In this document: positions 62,192 through 64,000 of the stretch, in pieces
Numbering within the stretch: position 1 is the stretch's first letter
Layout of the letters: every line of letters starts with the position of its first letter
NCBI RefSeq assembly: GCF_021347895.1
Contig: NC_067115.1
Span: forward strand, 7,898,064 to 7,962,063
Direction: 5' to 3'
Length of the DNA stretch: 64,000 nucleotides
Origin: Acanthochromis polyacanthus
Taxonomy: Eukaryota; Chordata; Actinopteri; Pomacentridae
Program-made: the position numbers and the translations under genes
The notes under the pieces: model-generated
The model's input: only the letters and a program-made list of their open reading frames with translations
Database searches by the model: none
Told to the model about the DNA's origin: nothing

Positions 62192-64000
62192 GTGAGGATT
62201 GAATCTCCGGGATGCCGGTGAGGGGAGCTGAAGTCTCGCAGCACGGAGCCCGTTTGTTCCGTTACTGTACGTGTTTGTGTTTTTACCAGCTGTTTTATCC
62301 CAATAAAGACACCAACAGTCATTTTAATACCGCAGCTGCACTGAGAAAACCTGGAAACACTCAGAATGTGGCTCACCTCAGTCATTATGGCGCTGTCTTT
62401 ATATTAAATTAATCATACTTAAAGTGAAATTTCAATAAAATAGCATACAAGTCGAGGAACACAGAGTTTTTTTTAAATAAAAAGTAAAATGCAGCTTAAA
62501 ATTTAGGTCGTAGCAGTAAAATACGTAGAAAATGACTAGAAAAATGTGCAAATGTGCAAGAAAGATAAAAACACAAATATGGAAGCTAGATAGGTAGATT
62601 TTAAGTGTTTCTGCAAAAGGGAATTGAGGTTTTGCCTTAAAGAGTACTGTTTATATCATTAATTCATCTCTAAGCCGTACAGTGGGAGTTTCCACCAGTT
62701 TGAGGTGATAATGTTCCCACTGGGTGTCAGAGGAGCGTGAAGGTGCCATACAGCAGCTTAAGTGGGTTTCATGTAGGTAATAACATCAAAATGAATGGAA
62801 ACCAAATAGAAAATACACATTAATGTGTGCAAATGGAAGTGTCCTCAGTGCCCTAATGTTAAATTTACTCTTTGTGCAAAAGAAAACAGTATGATTTTTA
62901 AGTTTTGCTCTCTTTCTGCAGCTATCCTAGCCACTGTTTTCAGAAATCCGCATGATGCATCAAATTAATTGAATATTTGTATTGTTTACAGGCTCCTATA
63001 CATGCAGTTAAGGGGAGTTTTTCCCAGTTTGAAGTGAAAATGTTGGGTGTCAGAGAAGTGTAGAGGTGTCATACGGTGACTTAGTCTGAGATTTGAGCTA
63101 TAAAGGGCTGCTATGAAATTACAATAAAACAGCATAAAACTGTTAGTTACAGTATCCAAATATGTATAAAGTGAAGAGATGATTGTGTAAACATGTAAGG
63201 TAAAGTCGCAATATACACAAATGTGCAAAAATTTAAATGTGAAAAGGAGATTAACAGTAATTGATAAATTAACCCTAATGTGTAAAAGTAAACCATAGGA
63301 GGAAAAATGTTTTGTTTTACTTTGCTATGTAAGCTTTATTTACTTCAGTTGTAGTAGACTTGGCTGCTGTTCCCAAACATCTGCACAGTATATTTTTTTT
63401 AATTGTTCATATCTTTAATAGACTCCTAATGCCTATAGTTAAAAAGAAGTTTCCCCCAGTTGGGGGTCAGAGGAGCATGAAGGTGTCATACAGTGGCCTA
63501 TAATAAGAAGTCATGTGAGATTTAACTGCAGGAAACTATGGAGGACTACAGTGAAATTCCATTTAAACAATGTAAAGTTAGAAAAAGAGCATAAAGATGT
63601 CGTTAACGATATAAAAAAACAATGAAAGCAAATGGAAAACGGTGCAAATGTGAAAGGTTGAGTCAAAAGATGCAGAAAAGTGCAATGATGGGAGCAGTTG
63701 AACAGTAATTTAAGGGGAAATGAACCCTAATATGCAAAGTTAAACCAAAGTGAGTTTAAATTTGGATCTTTCTTCAGGTGTTTTTCAGTAAACCTAGAAA
63801 TTGTTCACTTGAGAAAGTCAATAATAGCATAATATGCAAAAAAAAAAAAGCTTTATATCACAGATTCATGTCAAAACCAAACAGTTAATGGGAAGAGAAA
63901 TGCTTCCCATTGGGTCATACAGTGGTCTCACACATTGTGAGGTAGAATCACAACATGCAGTGATAAGCAAAAATGACAATATGCAAAGCAGATTAACTAT
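62192..64000 (+). repeat. Intron 1 with diverged ~330-450-bp repeats
   Basis: Recurring phrase: GTTTCCACCAGTTTGAGGTG, GGGTGTCAGAGGAGCGTGAA then GGTGCCATACAG, at about 62685, 63015, 63445 and (shorter) 63890. Each copy is followed by GTGCAAATGTG...AAAAG...TAA-CCCTAATRTGYAAA words. Spacing is about 330-450 bp. Non-coding. 62192-62640 shows nothing recognisable. Confidence 0.7.

Noticed and set aside
1..64000. CRISPR arrays, tRNA or rRNA genes, bacterial operons, integrated viral genes
   Set aside because: None seen. Repeats are satellites or transposons. The only tRNA-like signal is the head of the repeat at 11391. LTR remnants carry no internal genes.

Overview
This window is nuclear DNA from a ray-finned (percomorph-type) fish. 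It has split genes with GT/AG introns, long AT-rich introns, CA/GT/TA microsatellites, and a dense mix of Tc1/mariner, hAT and Harbinger-like DNA transposons, L1 and Rex1/L2-like LINEs and solo LTRs. There are no operons, ribosome binding sites or prokaryotic features. All exon calls were made by eye from reading frame, splice sites, phase and recalled family sequences. No alignment or RNA evidence was available.

Layout. (1) About 1.0-22.0 kb, minus strand: most of a collagen XVII gene (col17a1, BP180). I can place 28 exons in consistent phase: five for a short cytoplasmic domain, one transmembrane exon (Cys-Cys-Ser-Trp-Trp-Lys-Trp signature), one juxtamembrane exon, and 21 Gly-X-Y exons. The C-terminal end lies beyond the left edge. 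Its introns hold a Tc1 copy (left edge), a 5'-truncated L1, a Harbinger deletion derivative, a tRNA-like repeat split by a solo LTR, a 55-bp minisatellite, a hAT element with a perfect 8-bp target duplication, and a foldback element nested in a small mariner-type MITE. (2) About 22-32.9 kb: a gene-free interval with a decayed Tc1 element, a ~670-bp duplication whose junction carries a LINE fragment split by a solo LTR, a Rex1/L2-like LINE, and an internally deleted Tc1-like element. (3) 32.96-34.5 kb, plus: smim26, a two-exon mitochondrial microprotein gene. (4) 35.8-49.5 kb, plus: dtd1, D-aminoacyl-tRNA deacylase, complete in five exons and about 207 aa, with repeat-rich introns. (5) 49.5-61.6 kb: intergenic, no supportable gene. 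(6) 61.6 kb to the end, plus: a GC/CpG-rich first exon that I assign tentatively to slc24a3 (Na/Ca-K exchanger), mainly because smim26, dtd1 and slc24a3 are neighbours on human 20p11.23. The rest is its first intron.

The genes do not form one pathway: col17a1 is a hemidesmosome adhesion protein, smim26 is mitochondrial, dtd1 proofreads aminoacyl-tRNA, and slc24a3 would be a membrane exchanger. The most informative material is structural: nested transposons whose order can be read from target duplications, a collagen micro-exon that has lost its 3' splice site, a second micro-exon whose Gly-X-Y frame runs past an internal donor into a stop, and an apparently unnamed dispersed repeat present in several copies.
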